Shown here: one piece after another, positions 52,066-63,850 of the stretch
How the letters are laid out: every line of letters begins with the position of its first letter
How positions within the stretch are numbered: the stretch's first letter is position 1
Assembly (NCBI GenBank): GCA_963965975.1
Contig: OZ014418.1
Span: 4,538,775-4,602,774, forward strand
DNA length: 64,000 nucleotides
Reading direction: 5' to 3'
Source of the DNA: Xestospongia bergquistia
Taxonomy: Eukaryota; Porifera; Demospongiae; Haplosclerida; Petrosiidae
Made by a program: the position numbers and the translations under genes
Notes under the pieces: model-generated
The model's input: the letters and a program-made list of their open reading frames with translations, nothing else
The model's database searches: none
What the model was told of the DNA's origin: nothing

Positions 52066-54789
52066 ACACTCTAAAGTCTTTAATATAAAGACTTTAGAAG
52101 GTTTAAACTATTGAGTAAAGTTTATAAAGTAAACTGCTCAGTCTAAAGGACTCTATGGGACTAGCTAAATAAACTATTATTAAAAGTTTAGTAAGTTAGT
52201 TTGTGATAACACTCTAAAGCCTTTAATTTAAAGACTTTAGAAGGTTTAGAGTATTGAGTGAAGGTTATAAAGTAAACAGCTCAGTCTAAAGGGCTCTATG
52301 AAACTAACAAAATTAACTGCTGTTAACAGTTTAGTAAGTTGGTTTGCATTAACACTCTAAAGTCTTTAATTTAAAGACTTTAGAAGGTTTAGACGATTGA
52401 GTGAAGTTTGTAAAGTAAACTGATAGGTCTAAAGAACTCTACGGGTCTAACTGAATAAACTGCTATTAACAGTTCAGTAAATTTGTTTGCATTAACACTC
52501 TAAAGTCTTTAATATAAAGACTTTAGAAGGTTTAAACTATTGAGTAATGTTTATAAAGTAAACTGCTCAGTCTAAAGGACTCTATGGGACTAAAGAAATA
52601 AACTGCTATTAACAGTTTAGTAAGTTGGTTTGCATTAACACTCTAAAGTCTTTAATTTAAAGACTTTAGAAGGTTTAGACTATTGAGTGAAGTTTGTAAA
52701 GTAAACTGATAGGTTTAAAGAACTCTATGGGACTAACAAAATTAACTGCTATTATCAGTTTAGTAATTTGGTTTGCATTAACACTCTAAAGTCTTTAATT
52801 TAAAGACTTTAGAAGGTTTAAACTATTGAGTAAAGTTTATAAAGTAAACTGCTCAGTCTAAAGGACTCTATGGGACTAAAGAAATAAACTGCTATTAACA
52901 GTTTAGTAAGTTGGTTTGCATTAACACTCTAAAGTCTTTAATTTAAAGACTTTCGAATGTTTAGACTATTGGGTAAAGTTTATAAAGTAAACTGCTCAGT
53001 CTAAAGGACTCTATGGGACTAAAGAAATAAACTGCTATTAACAGTTTAGTAAGTTGGTTTGCATTAACACTCTAAAGTCTTTAATTTAAAGACTTTAGAA
53101 AGTTTAGACTATTCAGTGAAGTTTGTAAAGTAAACTGATAGGTCTAAAGGACTCTATGGGACTAACTAAATTAACTGCTATTAACAGTTTAGTAAGTTTG
53201 TTTGCAATAACACTCTAAAGTTTTTAATTTAAAGACTTTAGAAGGTTTAAACTATTGAGTAAAGTTTATAAAATAAACTGCTCAGTCTAAAGGACTCTAT
53301 GGGATTAAAGAAATAAACTGCTATGAACAGTTTAGTAAGTTGGTTTGCATTAACACTCTAAAGTCTTTAATTTAAAGACTTTAGAAAGTTTAGATTTTGA
53401 GTAAATTTTATAAAGTAAACTGCTCAATCTAAAGGACTCTATGGGACTAAAGAAATAAACTGCTATTAAAAGTTCAGTAAGTTGGTTTATATTAACAGTC
53501 AAAAGTCTTTATATTAAAAATTTTTGACTGTTTAGACTATTGCGTGAAGTTTATAAAGTAAACTTGTCATTCTAAAGGACTCTATGAATCTAACTAAATA
53601 AACTGTTATTACTAGTTTAGTAAGTTGGTTTGCATTATACCCTCTAAAGTCTTTAATTTAAAGACTTTAGAAGGATTAGACTATTGAGTAAAGTTTATAA
53701 AGTGAACTGGTCAGTCTAATGGACTCTATGAAACTAACAACTAACTAAATAAACTGTCATTACTAGTTTTGTAAGTTAGTTTTCATTAACCCTCTAAAGT
53801 CTTTAATATAAGGACTTTAGAAGGTTTAAACTATTGAGTAAAGTTTGTAAAGTAAACTGCTCAGTCTAAAGGACTCTATGGGACTAAAGAAATAAACTGC
53901 TATTAACAGTTTAGTAAGTTGGTTTGCATTAACACTCTAAAGTCTTTAATTTAAAGACTTTAGAAGGTTTAGACTATTGAGTGAAGTTTGTAAAGTAAAC
54001 TGATAGTTCTAAAGGACTCTATGGGACTAAAGAAATAAACTGCTATTAACAGTTTAGTAAGTTGGTTTGCATTAACACTCTAAAGTCTTTAAAGTAAAGA
54101 CTTTAGAAGATTTAGACTATTGAGTGAAGTTTGTAAAGTAAACTGATAGGTCTAAAAAACTCTATGGGACTAACTAAATTAACTGCTATTAACAGTTTAG
54201 TAAGTTGGTTAGCATTAACACTCTAAAGTCTTTAATTTAAAGACTTTAGAAGGTTTAAACTATTGAGTAAAGTTTATAAAGTAAACTGCTCAATCTAAAG
54301 GACTCTATGGGACTAAAGGAATGAACTGCTATTAACAGTTTAGTAAGTTTGTTTGCATTAACACTCTAAAGTCTTTAATTTAAAGACTTTAGAAGGTTTA
54401 GACTATTGAGTGAAGTTTGTAAAGTAAACTGATAGGTCTAAAGGACTCTATGGGACTAACTAAATTAACTGCTATTAAATGTTCAGTAAGTTGGTTTATA
54501 TTAACAGTCAAAAGTCTTTCAATTAAAGAGTTTTGAATGTTTAGACTATGGAGTGAAGATTATAAGTTAAACTGGTCAGTCTAAAGGACTCTATGAAACT
54601 AACTAAATAAACTGTTATTACTAGTTTAGTAAGTTGGTTTGCATTAACCCTCTAAAGTCTTTAATTTAAAGACTTTAGAAGGATTAGACTATTGAGTGAA
54701 GTTTGTAAAGTAAACTGATAGGTCTAAAGGACTCTACGGGTCTAACTAAATAAACTGCTATTAACAGTTCAGTAAGTTTGTTTGCATTA
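52066..54789 (-). repeat. 18/19-monomer block, copy 1
   Basis: Matches 54,790-57,199 at offset 2,724 bp. Markers: GGGACTAGCTAAATAAAC (52,157 and 54,881), GGTTATAAAGTAAACAGC, CTATTATCAGTTTAGTAATT (52,748 and 55,472), and AACTAACAACTAACTAAAT (53,732; AACTAACAACAAACTAAAT at 56,456). The last part, 54,479-54,789, instead resembles 51,898-52,065 at offset 2,581 bp (18 monomers), and carries one additional GGATTAGAC monomer. The duplicated unit thus began near 51,898 and the two copies differ by one monomer. Confidence 0.87.
53731..53751 (-). repeat. 8-bp insertion variant inside a monomer
   Basis: The usual GAAACTAACTAAAT reads GAAACTAACAACTAACTAAAT, an 8-bp gain that looks like slippage on the CTAA-rich segment. 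It recurs at about 56,455 (with one substitution) and 59,604, always followed by AAACTGTCATTACTAG. At about 60,611 the same GTCATTACTAG context lacks the insertion. Confidence 0.85.
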
Positions 54790-57199
54790 ACACTCTAAAG
54801 TCTTTAATATAAAGACTTTAGAAGGTTTAAACTATTGAGTAAAGTTTATAAAGTAAACTGCTCAGTCTAAAGGACTCTATGGGACTAGCTAAATAAACTA
54901 TTATTAAAAGTTTAGTAAGTTAGTTTGTGATAACACTCTAAAGCCTTTAATTTAAAGACTTTAGAAGGTTTAGAGTATTGAGTGAAGGTTATAAAGTAAA
55001 CAGCTCAGTATAAAGGGCTCTATGAAACTAACAAAATTAACTGCTGTTAACAGTTTAGTAAGTTGGTTTGCATTAACACTCTAAAGTCTTTAAATTAAAG
55101 ACTTTATAAGGTTTAGACTATTGAGTGAATTTTGTAAAGTAAACTGATAGGTCTAAAGAACTCTACGGGTCTAACTAAATAAACTGCTATTAACAGTTCA
55201 GTAAATTTGTTTGCATTAACACTCTAAAGTCTTTAATATAAAGACTTTAGAAGGTTTAAACTATTGAGTAAAGTTTATAAAGTAAACTGCTCAGTCTAAA
55301 GGACTCTATGGGACTAAAGAAATAAACTGCTATTAACAGTTTAGTAAGTTGGTTTGCATTAACACTCTAAAGTCTTTAATTTAAAGACTTTAGAAGGTTT
55401 AGACTATTGAGTGAAGTTTGTAAAGTAAACTGATAGGTTTAAAGTACACTAAGGGACTAACAAAATTAACTGCTATTATCAGTTTAGTAATTTGGTTTGC
55501 ATTAACACTCTAAAGTCTTTAATTTAAAGACTTTAGAAGGTTTAAACTATTGAGTAAAGTTTATAAAGTAAACAGCTCAGTCTAAAGGACTCTATGGGAC
55601 TAAAGAAATAAACTGCTATTAACAGTTTAGTAAGTTGGTTTGCATTAACACTCTAAAGTCTTTAATTTAAAGACTTTAGAATGTTTAGACTATTGGGTAA
55701 AGTTTATAAAGTAAACTGCTCAGTCTAAAGGACTCTATGGGACTAAAGAAATAAACTGCTATTAACAGTTTAGTAAGTTTGTTTGCATTAACACTCTAAA
55801 GTCTTTAATTTAAAGACTTTAGAAAGTTTAGACTATTGAGTGAAGTTTGTAAAGTAAACTGATAGGTCTAAAGGACTCTATGGGACTAACTAAATTAACT
55901 GCTATTAACAGTTTAGTAAGTTTGTTTCCAATAACACTCTAAAGTTTTTAATTTAAAGACTTTAGAAGGTTTAAACTATTGAGTAAAGTTTATAAAATAA
56001 ACTGCTCAGTCTAAAGGACTCTATGGGATTAAAGAAATAAACTGCTATGAACAGTTTAGTAAGTTGGTTTGCATTAACACTCTAAAGTCTTTAATTTAAA
56101 GACTTTAGAAAGTTTAGATTTTGAGTAAATTTTATAAAGTAAACTGCTCAATCTAAAGGACTCTATGGGACTAAAGAAATAAACTGCTATTAAAAGTTCA
56201 GTAAGTTGGTTTATATTAACAGTCAAAAGTCTTTAAATTAAAAAGGTTTGACTGTTTAGACTATTGCGTGAAGTTTATAAAGTAAACTTGTCATTCTAAA
56301 GGACTCTATGAATCTAACTAAATAAACTGTTATTACTAGTTTAGTAAGTTGGTTTGCATTATACCCTCTAAAGTCTTTAATTTAAAGACTTTAGAAGGAT
56401 TAGACTATTGAGTAAAGTTTATAAAGTGAACTGGTCAGTCTAATGGACTCTATGAAACTAACAACAAACTAAATAAACTGTCATTACTAGTTTAGTAAGT
56501 TAGTTTTCATTAACCCTCTAAAGTCTTTAATATAAGGACTTTAGAAGGTTTAAACTATTGAGTAAAGTTTGTAAAGTAAACTGCTCAGTCTAAAGGACTC
56601 TATGGGACTAAAGAAATAAACTGCTATTAACAGTTTAGTAAGTTGGTTTGCATTAACACTCTAAAGTCTTTAATTTAAAGACTTTAGAAGGTTTAGACTA
56701 TTGAGTGAAGTTTGTAAAGTAAACTGATAGTTCTAAAGGACTCTACGGGACTAAAGAAATAAACTGCTATTAAAAGTTTAGTAAGTTGGTTTGCATTAAC
56801 ACTCTAAAGTCTTTAAAGTAAAGACTTTAGAAGATTTAGACTATTGAGTGAAGTTTGTAAAGTAAACTGATAGGTCTTAAAAACTCTATGGGACTAACTA
56901 AATTAACTGCTATTAACAGTTTAGTAAGTTGGTTAGCATTAACACTCTAAAGTCTTTAATTTAAAGACTTTAGAAGGTTTAAACTATTGAGTAAAGTTTA
57001 TAAAGTAAACTGCTCAATCTAAAGGACTCTATGGGACTAAAGGAATGAACTGCTATTAACAGTTTAGTAAGTTTGTTTGCATTAACACTCTAAAGTCTTT
57101 AATTTAAAGACTTTAGAAGGTTTAGACTATTGAGTGAAGTTTGTAAAGTAAACTGATAGGTCTAAAGGACTCTATGGGACTAACTAAATTAACTGCTAT
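54790..57199 (-). repeat. 18/19-monomer block, copy 2
   Basis: Tandem copy of 52,066-54,475 with scattered substitutions, for example GTACACTAAGGGAC at about 55,445 against GAACTCTATGGGAC, and AAAAGGTTTGAC near 56,241 against AAAATTTTTGAC. Homology stops where copy 1 turns to ATGTTCAG (54,479) and this copy continues with ACAGTTTAG. Confidence 0.87.
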
Positions 57200-59560
57200 T
57201 AACAGTTTAGTAAGTTGGTTTGCATTAAACTCTAAAGTCTTTAATTTAAAGACTTTAGAAGGTTTAAACTATTGAGTAAAGTTTATAAAGTAAACTGCTC
57301 AGTCTAAAGGTCTCTATGGGACTAAAGAAATAAACTGTTATTAATAGTTTAGTAAGTTAGTTTGCATTAACACTCAAAAGTCCTTAATTTAAAGACTTTA
57401 GAAGGTTTAGACTACTGGGTGAAGTTTATAAGGTAGACTGCTAATTTAAAGGACTCTATGGGACTAACTAAATTAACTGCTATTAACAGTTTAGTAAGTT
57501 GGTTTGCATTAACACTCTAAAGTCTTTAATTTAAAGACTTTAGAAGGTTTAAACTATTGAGTAAAGTTTATAAAGTAAACTGCTCAGTCTAAAGGACTCT
57601 ATGGGACTAAAGGAATAAACTGCTATTAACAGTTTAGTAAGTTTGTTTGCTTTAACCCTCTAAAGTCTTTAATTTAAAGACTTTAGGAGGTTTAGACTAT
57701 TGAGTGAAGTTTGTAAAGTAAACTGATAGGTCTAAAGGACTCTATGGGTCTAACTAAATTAACTGCTATTAACAGTTTAGTAAGTTGGTTTGCATTAAAC
57801 TCTAAAGTCTTTAATTTAAAGACTTTAGAAGGTTTAAACTATTGAGTAAAGTTTATAAAGTAAACTGCTCAGTCTAAAGGACTCTATGGGACTAAAGAAA
57901 TAAACTGTTATTAACAGTTTAGTAAGTTAGTTTGCATTAACACTCAAAAGTCATTAATTTAAAGACTTTAGAAGGTTTAGACTTCTTGGTGAAGTTTATA
58001 AGGTAGACTGCTAAGTTTAAAGGACTCTAAGGGACTAAAGAAATAAACTGCTATTAACAGCTCAGTAAGTTAGTTTGCATTAACACTCTAAGGTCTTTAA
58101 ATTAAAGGCTTTAGAAGGTTTAGACTATTGAGCGAAGTTTATAAAGTAAACTGGTCAGTCTAAAGGACTCTATGAAACTAACTAAATAAACTGCTATTAA
58201 CAGTTTAGTAAGTTCGTTTGCGTTAACACTCTAATGTCTTTAAATTAAAGACTTTAGAAGGTTTAGACTATTGAGTAAAGTTTATAAAGTAAACTGCTCA
58301 GTCTAAAGGACTCTACGGGACTAAAGAAATAAACTGCTATTAACAGTTTAGAAAGTTTGTTTGCATTATCGCTCTAAAGTCTTTAATTTAAAGACTTTAG
58401 AAGGTTTAGAGTATTGAGTGAAGTTTATAAAGTAAACAGCTCAGTCTAAAGGGCTCTATGAAACTAAATAAATAAACTGCTTTTAACAGTTTAGTAAGTT
58501 GGTTTGCATTAACACTCAAAAGTCTTTAAATTAAAGACTTTATAAGGTTTAGACTATTGAATGAAGTTTGTAAAGTAAACTGATAGGTCTAAAAGACTCT
58601 ATGGGACTAACTAAATAAACTATTATTAACAGTTTAGTAAGTTAGTTTGTGATAACACTCTAAAGTCTTTTATTTAAAGACTTTACAAGGTTTAGACTAT
58701 TGAGTAGAGTTTATAAAGTAAACTGCTCAGTCTAAAGGACTCTATGGGACTAAAGAAATGAACTGCTATTAACAGTTAAGTAAGTTGGTTTGCATTAACC
58801 CTCTAAAGTCTTTAATTTAAAGACCTTAGAAGCTTTAGACTATTGAGTGAAGTTTGTAAAGTAAACTGATAGGTCTAAAGGACTCTATGGGACTAAAGAA
58901 ATAAACTGCTATTAACAGTTTAGTAAGTTGGTTTGCATTAACACTCTAAAGTCTTTAATTTAAAGACTTTAGAAGTCTTAAACTATTGAGTGAAGTTTGC
59001 AAAGTAAACTGATAGATCTAAAGGACTCTATGGGACTAACTAAATTAACTGCTATTAACAGTTTAGTAAGTTTGTTTGCAATAACACTCTAAAGTTTTTA
59101 ATTTAAAGACTTTAGAAGGTTTAGACTATTGAGTAAAGTTTATAAAGTAAACTGCTCAGTCTAAAGGACTCTATGGGATTAAAGAAATAAACTGCTATGA
59201 ACAGTTTAGTAAGTTGGTTTGCATTAACACTCTAATGTCTTTAATTTAAAGACTTTAGAAAGTTTAGACTTTGAGTAAATTTTATAAAGTAAACTGCTCA
59301 ATCTAAAGGACTCTATGGGACTAAAGAAATAAACTGCTATTAAAAGTTCAGTAACTTGGTTTATATTAACAGTCAAAAGTCTTTAAATTAAAAAGTTTTG
59401 ACTGTTTAGACTATTGCGTGAAGTTTATAAAGTAAACTTGTCATTCTAAAGGACTCTATGAAACTAACTAAATAAGCTGTTATTACTAGTTTGGTAAGTT
59501 GGTTTGCATTAACCCTCTAAAGTCTTTAATTTAAAGACTTTAGAAGGATTAGACTATTGA
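57200..59560 (-). repeat. 30-monomer-spaced block, copy 1
   Basis: Matches 61,490-63,850 at offset 4,287-4,290 bp (30 monomers); similarity begins somewhat earlier, from about 56,890. Markers: CATTAAACTC short monomers, GGTCTCTATGGG (57,310 and 61,600), AAGTCCTTAATTT, TAGACTACTGGGTGAAG, CAGCTCAGTAAG with AAAGGCTTTAG (58,060 and 62,350). Inside it the CATTAAACTC monomer repeats after 570 bp (57,222 and 57,792), a four-monomer step that is also present in copy 2 (61,512 and 62,082). Differences are commoner than in the 36-monomer block. Confidence 0.85.
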
Positions 59561-61180
59561 GTGAAGTTTATAAAGTAAACTGGTCAGTCTAATGGACTCT
59601 ATGAAACTAACAACTAACTAAATAAACTGTCATTACTAGTTTAGTAAGTTGGTTTTCATTAACCCTCTAAAGTCTTTAATATAAAGACTTTAGAAGGTTT
59701 AGACTATTGAGTAAAGTTTGTAAAGTAAGCTGATAGTTCTAAAGGACTCTATTGGACTAACTAAATTAACTGCTATTAACAGTTTAGTAAGTTGTTTGCA
59801 TTAACATTCTAAAGTCTTTAATTTAAAGACTTTAGAAGGTTTAAACTATTGAGTAAAGTTTATAAAGTAAACTGCTCAGTCTAAAGGACTCTATGGGACT
59901 AAAGAAATAAACTGCTATTAACAGTTTAGTAAGTTGGTTAGCATTAACACTCTAAAGTCTTTAATTTAATGACTTTAGAAGGTTTAAACTGTTGAGTAAA
60001 GTTTATAAAGTAAACTGCTCAGTCTAAAGGACTCTATGGGACTAAAGAAATACACTGCTATTGACACTTTTGTAAGTTGGTTTGCATTAACCCACTAAAG
60101 TCTTTAATTTAAAGACTTTAGAAGGTTTAGACTATTGAGTGAAGTTTGTAAAGTAAACTGATTGGTCTAAAGGACTCTATGGGACTAACTAAATTAATTG
60201 CTATTAACAGTTTAGTAAGTTGGTTTGCATTAACACTCTAAAGTCTTTAATTTAAAGACTTTAGAAGGTTTAAACTATTGAGTAAAGTTTATAAAGTAAA
60301 CTGCTCAGTCTAAAGGACTCTATGGGACTAAAAAATAAACTGCTATGAACAGTTTAGTTAGTTGGTTTGCATTAACACTCTAAAGTCTTTAATTTAAAGA
60401 CTTTAGAAAGTTTAGATTTTGAGTAAAGTTTATAAAGTAAACTGCTCAATCTAAAGGACTCTATGGGACTAAAGAAATAAACTGCTATTAAATGATCAGT
60501 GAGTTGGTTTATATTAACAGTCAAAAGTCTTTAAATTAAAGAGTTTTGAATGTTTAGACTATTGAGTGAAGTTTATAAAGTAAAATGGTCAGTCTAAAGG
60601 ACTCTATGAAACTAACTAAATAAACTGTCATTACTAGTTTAGAAAGTTGGTTTGCATTAACCCTCTAAAGTCTTTAATTTAAAGACTTTAGAAGGATTTG
60701 ACTATTGAGTGAAGTTTGTAAAGGAAACTGATAGGTCTAAAGGACTCTATAGGACTAACTAAATAAACTGCTATTAACAGTTTAGTAAGTTGGTTTGCAT
60801 TAACACTCTGAAGTCTTTAATTTAAAGACTTTAGAAGGTTTAAACTATTGAGTAAAGTTTATAAAGTAAACTGCTCAATCTAAAGGACTCTATGGGACTA
60901 AAGAAATAGACTGCTATTAACAGTTTAGTAAGTTTGTTTGCATTAACGCTCTAAAGTCTTTAATTTAAAGACTTTAGAAGGTTTAGAGTATTGAGTGAAG
61001 TTTATAAAGTAAACAGCTCAGTCTAAAGGGCTCTATGAAACTAACTAAATAAACTGCTGTTAACAGTTTAGTAAGTTGGTTTGCATTAACACTCAAAAGT
61101 CTTTAAATGAAAGACTTTAGAAGGTTTAGACAATTGAGTGAAGTTTGTAAAGTAAACTGATAGATCTAAAGGACTCTATT
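59561..61180 (-). repeat. Right-arm monomers between the two 30-monomer-spaced copies
   Basis: About 11 monomers. It begins with the AACTAACAACTAACTAAAT insertion (59,605), relating it to 53,732 and 56,456. It contains another ACTAGTTTAG/GGATTTGAC cassette at about 60,480-60,720. All satellite. Confidence 0.8.
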
Positions 61181-63850
61181 GGACTAACTAAATTAACTGC
61201 TATTAACAGTTTAGTAAGTTGGTTAGCATTAACACTCTAAAGTCTTTAATTTAAAGACTTTAGAAGGTTTAAACAATTGAGTAAATTTTATAAAGTAAAC
61301 TGCTCAGTCTAAAGGACTCTATGGGACTAAAGGAATAAACTGCTATTAACAGTTTAGTAAGTTTGTTTGCATTAACCCTCTAAAGTCTTTAATTTAAAGA
61401 CTTTAGAAGGTTTAGACTATTGAGTGAAGTTTGTAAAGAAAACTGATAGGTCTAAAGGACTCTATGGGACTAACTAAATTAACTGCTATTAACAGTTTCG
61501 TAAGTTGGTTTGCATTAAACTCTAAAGTCTTTAATTTAAAGACTTTAGAAGGTTTAAACTATTGAGTAAAGTTTATAAAGTAAACTGCTCAGTCTAAAGG
61601 TCTCTATGGGACTAAAGAAATAAACTGTTATTAACAGTTTAGTAAGTTAGTTTGCATTAACACTCAAAAGTCCTTAATTTAAAGACTTTAGAAGGTTTGG
61701 ACTACTGGGTGAAGTTTATAAGGTAGACTGCTAATTCAAAGGACTCTATGGGACTAACTAAATTAACTGCTATTAACAGTTTAGTAAGTTGGTTAGCATT
61801 AACACTCTAAAGTCTTAAATTTAAAGACTTTAGAAGGTTTAAACTATTTAGTAATGTTTATAAAGTAAACTGCTCAGTCTAAAGGACTCTATGGGACTAA
61901 AGGAATAAACTGCTATTAACAGTTTAGTAAGTTTGTTTGCTTTAACACTCTAAAGTCTTTAATTTAAAGACTTTAGAAGGTTTAGACTATTGAGTGAAGT
62001 TTGTAAAGTAAACTGATAGGTCTAAAGGACTCTATGGGACTAACTAAATTAACTGCTATTAACAGTTTAGTAAGTTGGTTTGCATCAAACTCTAAAGTCT
62101 TTAATTTAAAGACTTTAGAAGGTTTAAACTATTGAGTAAAGTTTATAAAGTAAACTGCTCAGTCTAAAGGACTCTATGGGACTAAAGAAATAAACTGTTA
62201 TTAACAGTTTAGTAAGTGAGTTTGCATTAACACTCAAAAGTCATTAATTTAAAGACTTTAGAAGGTTTAGACTACTGGGTGAAGTTTATAAGGTAGACTG
62301 CTAAGTTTAAAGGACTCTATGGGACTAAAGAATAAACTGCTATTAACAGCTCAGTAAGTTTGTTTGCATTAACACTCTAAAGTCTTTAAATTAAAGGCTT
62401 TAGAAGGTTTAGACTATTGAGCGAAGTTTATAAAGTAAACTGGTCAGTCTAAAGGACTCTATGAAACTAACAAAATAAACTGCTATTAACAGTTTAGTAA
62501 GTTCGTTTGCATTAACACTCTAATGTCTTTAAATTAAAGACTTTAGAAGGTTTAGACTATTGAGTAAAGTTTATAAAGTAAACGTCTCAGTCTAAAGGAC
62601 TCGACGGGACTAAAGAAATAAACTGCTATAACACTTTAGTAAGATGTTTGCATTAACGCTCAAAAGTCTTTAATTTAAAGACTTTAGAAGGTTTAGAGTA
62701 TTGAGTGAAGTTTATAAAGTAAACAGCTCAGTCTAAAGGGCTCTATGAAACTAACTAAATAAACTGCTGTTAACAGTTTAGTAAGTTGGTTTGCATGAAC
62801 ACTCAAAAGTCTTTAAATTAAAGACTTTATAAGGTTTAGACTATTGAATGAAGTTTGTAAAGTAAACTGATAGGTCTAAAAGACTCTATGGGACTAACTA
62901 AATAAACTATTATTAACAGTTTAGTAAGTTAGTTTGTGATAACACTCTAAACTCTTTTATTTAAAGACTTTAGAAGGTTTAGACTATTGAGTAAAGTTTA
63001 CAAAGTAAACTGCTCAGTGTAAAGGACTCTATGGGACTAAAGAAATGAACTGCTATTAACAGTTAAGTAAGTTGGTTTGCATTAACCCTCTAAAGTCTTT
63101 AATTTAAAGACTTTAGAAGCTTTAGACTATTGAGTGAAGTTTGTAAAGTAAACTGATAGGTCTAAAGGACTCTATGGGACTAAAGAAATAAACTGCTATT
63201 AACAGTTTAGTAAGTTGGTTTGCATTAACACTCTAAAGTCTTTAATTTAAAGACTTTAGAAGGTTTAAACTATTGAGTAAAGTTTGTAAAGTAAACTGAT
63301 AGATCTAAAGGACTATATGGGACTAACTAAATTAACTGCTACTAACAGTTTAGTTAGTTTGCTTGCATTAACACTCTGAAGTCTTTAATTTAAAGACTTT
63401 AGAAAGTTTAAACTATTGCGTAAAGTTTATAAAGTAAACTGCTCAGTCTAAAGGACTCTATGGGACTAAAGAAATAAACTGCTATGAACAGTTTAGTAAG
63501 TTGGTTTGCATTAACCCTCTAAAGTCTTTAATTTAAAGACTTTAGAAAGTTTAGATTTTGAGTAAAGTTTATAAAGTAAACTGCTCAATTTAAAGGACTC
63601 TATGGGACTAAAGAAATAAACTGCTATTAAAAGTGCAGTAAGTTGGTTTATATTATCATTCAAAAGTCTTTAAATTAAAGAGTTTTGAATGTTTAGACTA
63701 TTGAGTGAAGTTTATAAAGTAAACTGGTCAGTCTAAAGGACTCTATGAAACTAACTAAATAAACTGTTATTACTAGTTTAGTAAGTTGGTTTGCATTAAC
63801 CCTCTAAAGTCTTTAATTTAAAGACTTTAGAAGGATTAGCCTATTGAGTA
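61181..63850 (-). repeat. 30-monomer-spaced block, copy 2
   Basis: Related to 56,890-59,560 at offset about 4,290 bp. Differences include TTTAGTAAGTGAG near 62,207 against TTTAGTAAGTTAG, CATCAAACTC near 62,083 against CATTAAACTC, GTGCAG near 63,634 against GTTCAG, and one shortened monomer near 62,625 (GCTATAACACTTTAG, with AAGATGTTTGC). The match ends at about 63,850, where copy 1 goes on to GGTCAGTCTAATGG and this one to GAGAGGTC. Confidence 0.85.
63232..63260. other. 29-bp palindrome in a typical right-arm monomer
   Basis: TCTAAAGTCTTTAA, a central T, TTAAAGACTTTAGA: the same 14-bp perfect arms as in the left arm, read from the other strand. It is intact in a large share of right-arm monomers, while neighbouring segments vary. 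Confidence 0.9.
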
